This document shows positions 4,714-6,020 of a stretch of 6,020 nt of DNA, piece after piece (within the stretch, counting starts at the first letter, position 1; each line of letters starts with the position of its first letter). A program made the position numbers and the translations under genes. The DNA is taken from positions 1-6,020 of the forward strand of contig JADGRG010000415.1 of assembly GCA_017881145.1 (NCBI GenBank), in the 5' to 3' direction. Source of the stretch: Sandaracinaceae bacterium (lineage in GTDB: Bacteria > Myxococcota_A > Polyangia > Polyangiales > JAFGIB01). The notes beneath the pieces were generated by a model, which did not search any database, had not been told where the DNA came from, and saw nothing but the letters and a program-made list of their open reading frames with translations.

Positions 4714-4716
4714 GAG
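4712..4716 (+). promoter_or_regulatory. Ribosome binding site of imuA overlapping the lexA stop
   Basis: AGGAG overlaps the TAG of lexA and stands 5 nt before the ATG at 4722. This favours translational coupling of imuA to lexA and fixes the imuA start. Confidence 0.6.
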
Positions 4717-4721
4717 AGCGC

Positions 4722-5399
4722 ATGAGCACGCCGTTGTTAGCTGCGTCGGCCGCCTCGGCCGTGCAGGCATTGCGCGGCACGAACACTCGTCCCTTCTCCA
4801 CTGCGCCGGCGCGCTTTTGCATGGCGGAGCTGGCAGGGCGTTTCGTCGAGCTCTCGGGAGAGGGTGCTTCCTCCGTGCTTACGCTCGCCGTGGGGCTTTT
4901 GCTCGAGGCGCAAGGTCGAGGTGAGCCGGTGGCGTGGGTGAGCTCTGCAGAGAGCTTGTTCTATCCGCCGGACCTCGAGGAAAGCGGTGTGGATCTGGCC
5001 GCTTTGGTGGTGGTGCGCGTCGTGGTGCGCATCGCCAGCGTCTGCACTCGCAGCACTGTATCGCTGAGCAGGCTTGCAATCGCGGCCGAGCGTTTGTTGC
5101 GTTCGGGTGCGTTTGGGCTGGTGGTGCTCGACTTGGGCAAGGACGCAGCGCTTTCGCAGGCATTGCAGACGCGTCTTTTGGGGCTCGCGCAGCGACATCA
5201 GAGCGTGCTCCTGTGCCTAACCGAAAAAACCGAGGAGGCTCCATCGCTCGGCTCGCTGGTCTCGCTGCGCGCCCAAGCTCTGCGCAAGTGGGTGGCCGCG
5301 GATCGCTTTTCCTGCGAGCTGCGCGTGCTGAAAGACAAGCGTCGCGGGCCGACCTGGTCGCAGAGCGAGGTATGCCGTGGTCCGATGGGCTTGCGTTAG
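4722..5399 (+). CDS. imuA: ImuA, RecA-like accessory factor of damage-induced mutagenesis
   Basis: A 225-residue protein of the ImuA family, which is distantly related to RecA and SulA. In mutasome cassettes ImuA works with ImuB and the error-prone polymerase DnaE2 in translesion synthesis. The core resembles a RecA fold. FVELSGEGASSVLTLAVGLL (41-60) occupies the P-loop position but lacks the G-K-T/S of a working Walker A. VAWVSSAESLFYPPDLEESGVDLAALVVVR (70-99) is the typical ImuA block, with the family's 'aPPDLexsGVDLxxLxVVR' pattern. AAERLLRSGAFGLVVLDLG (121-139) is the Walker B-like strand. The C-terminal ~45 residues (from RKWVAADRF) are basic and may bind a partner or DNA. ATP hydrolysis is doubtful, as is common in this family. 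It starts 8 nt after lexA and overlaps imuB by 23 nt, so the three genes form one operon, expected to be SOS-induced. Identification rests on motif pattern plus the lexA/imuB context. Confidence 0.85.
   Translation: MSTPLLAASAASAVQALRGTNTRPFSTAPARFCMAELAGRFVELSGEGASSVLTLAVGLLLEAQGRGEPVAWVSSAESLFYPPDLEESGVDLAALVVVRVVVRIASVCTRSTVSLSRLAIAAERLLRSGAFGLVVLDLGKDAALSQALQTRLLGLAQRHQSVLLCLTEKTEEAPSLGSLVSLRAQALRKWVAADRFSCELRVLKDKRRGPTWSQSEVCRGPMGLR
5367..5370 (+). promoter_or_regulatory. Ribosome binding site of imuB inside imuA
   Basis: GAGG within the end of imuA stands 6 nt before the GTG at 5377. It decides the imuB start, since no ATG exists in that frame in this region. Confidence 0.5.
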
Positions 5400-6020
5400 C
5401 GTCGCAGCGCTACCGCTGCAGCTGCTCTTGCGACGAGAGCCTGCGTGGGCGTCGTTCCCCGTCGCCGTCGTGGACGAGGACAAGCCGCAGGGCAGGGTGC
5501 TGTGGACGAACGACAAGGCGCGCGCCGAGGGGGTGCTGGTCGGGCAGAACTATGCCGTCGCACTTTCGCTGGCGAGCGGATTGCGCGCTGCGGTGGTGCC
5601 GGACGCCGAGATCGACGCCGCCATCGTCGAGATCAAAGCCGAGCTCTGGCGCTTTTCGCCGAGCCTCGAAATCAGCGAAGAGAAAGGCGTGTTCTGGCTG
5701 GATGCGGCAGGGCTCGGGCGGCTCTATCCGAAGCTTTCGGCGTGGGCGAAGAGCCTGCGCGAACGGCTTTCTGCGCTGGGCTTTTCCTCCAACGTGGTGG
5801 TGGGGTTCTCGCGCTTCGGGACTTATGCAGTGGCGCGTGCAGCGCGCGTCAATCGCAACTTCGAGAGCGCAGAAGAAGAACGTGATGCGCTGCGTAAGGT
5901 GCCGCTTGCGTGTCTCGATATCGAGCCGACGTTTCGCGATGTGCTCGCTAAGCTCGGCGTCTACACCGTCGAGGCTCTGGTTTCTTTGCCAGCGACCGGT
6001 CTTTTGCCTCGCTTCGGCAA
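5377..6020 (+). CDS. imuB: ImuB, catalytically inactive Y-family polymerase homologue (3' end beyond window)
   Basis: The first 214 codons of an ImuB protein; the family usually has about 450-550 residues, so over half lies beyond the right edge. ImuB is a Y-family DNA polymerase homologue without polymerase activity. It is thought to act as the hub that brings DnaE2 and ImuA to the sliding clamp. Visible landmarks are the N-terminal strand and helix VRWACVSVAALPLQLLLRREP, the fingers-like block VLWTNDKARAEGVLVGQNYAVALSLA (41-66), the palm segment KGVFWLDAAGLGRLYP (103-118), and a helix-hairpin-helix-like VEALVSLPATGLLPRFG (198-214). The active-site acids are absent: Ser8/Ala10 stand where polymerases have DxD, and Gly104-Val105 replace the catalytic D-E of SIDE. 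The start is a GTG overlapping the imuA end, in a different frame, with a GAGG ribosome-binding site. A clamp-binding motif and C-terminal extension are expected downstream but cannot be seen. Confidence 0.9.
   Translation, partial: MVRWACVSVAALPLQLLLRREPAWASFPVAVVDEDKPQGRVLWTNDKARAEGVLVGQNYAVALSLASGLRAAVVPDAEIDAAIVEIKAELWRFSPSLEISEEKGVFWLDAAGLGRLYPKLSAWAKSLRERLSALGFSSNVVVGFSRFGTYAVARAARVNRNFESAEEERDALRKVPLACLDIEPTFRDVLAKLGVYTVEALVSLPATGLLPRFG

Noticed and set aside
4737..5198. Minus-strand open frame opposite imuA
   Set aside because: Shadow frame; the plus strand encodes ImuA in an operon context with a good ribosome-binding site.
5372..5885. ATG-started frame at 5372 and the open frame from 5445 as the third gene of the operon
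   Set aside because: Both are Arg/Ser/Gly-rich frames without ImuB motifs; the frame from the GTG at 5377 reads clear ImuB to the window end without a stop.

Overview
The window looks like chromosomal DNA from a high-GC Myxococcota bacterium, probably a Polyangia or Sorangiineae relative. This is inferred from the gene types, not from a search. The clues are Cys-rich lipoproteins with the CGNG..D.GE.CD signature and a MopE-like 'CGD.IDNDCNGKIDD' motif, a PilZ protein, and a lexA-imuA-imuB mutagenesis cassette, all with strong G/C at third codon positions.

Left part (1-2392): a short Cys-rich lipoprotein gene on the minus strand (100-447) faces away from a larger Cys-rich lipoprotein gene on the plus strand that starts at 693. 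The larger gene's frame is cut by one in-frame TGA at 1134-1136 and continues with the same Cys-rich character to 1805. It is therefore a nonsense-broken gene, a sequence error, or, more speculatively, a selenocysteine gene. A secreted 10-Cys protein of unknown function (1859-2392) follows. These look like cell-envelope proteins.

Middle (2416-3942): an alpha/beta hydrolase on the minus strand converges on the Cys-rich gene. It diverges from a PilZ-domain gene across a 108-bp gap rich in short palindromes.

Right part (3945-6020): lexA, imuA and imuB follow in close order, with lexA and imuA 8 nt apart and imuA and imuB overlapping by 23 nt. LexA has an intact Ala-Gly cleavage site and Ser/Lys dyad. 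A perfect 24-bp palindrome just before lexA, overlapping its putative promoter, is very probably the LexA autoregulatory SOS operator. DNA damage would activate RecA, LexA would cleave itself, and the ImuA/ImuB accessory factors would be made for translesion synthesis with DnaE2, whose gene is expected beyond the right edge. imuB runs off the window. No RNA genes, CRISPR arrays, insertion sequences or replication origins were seen.
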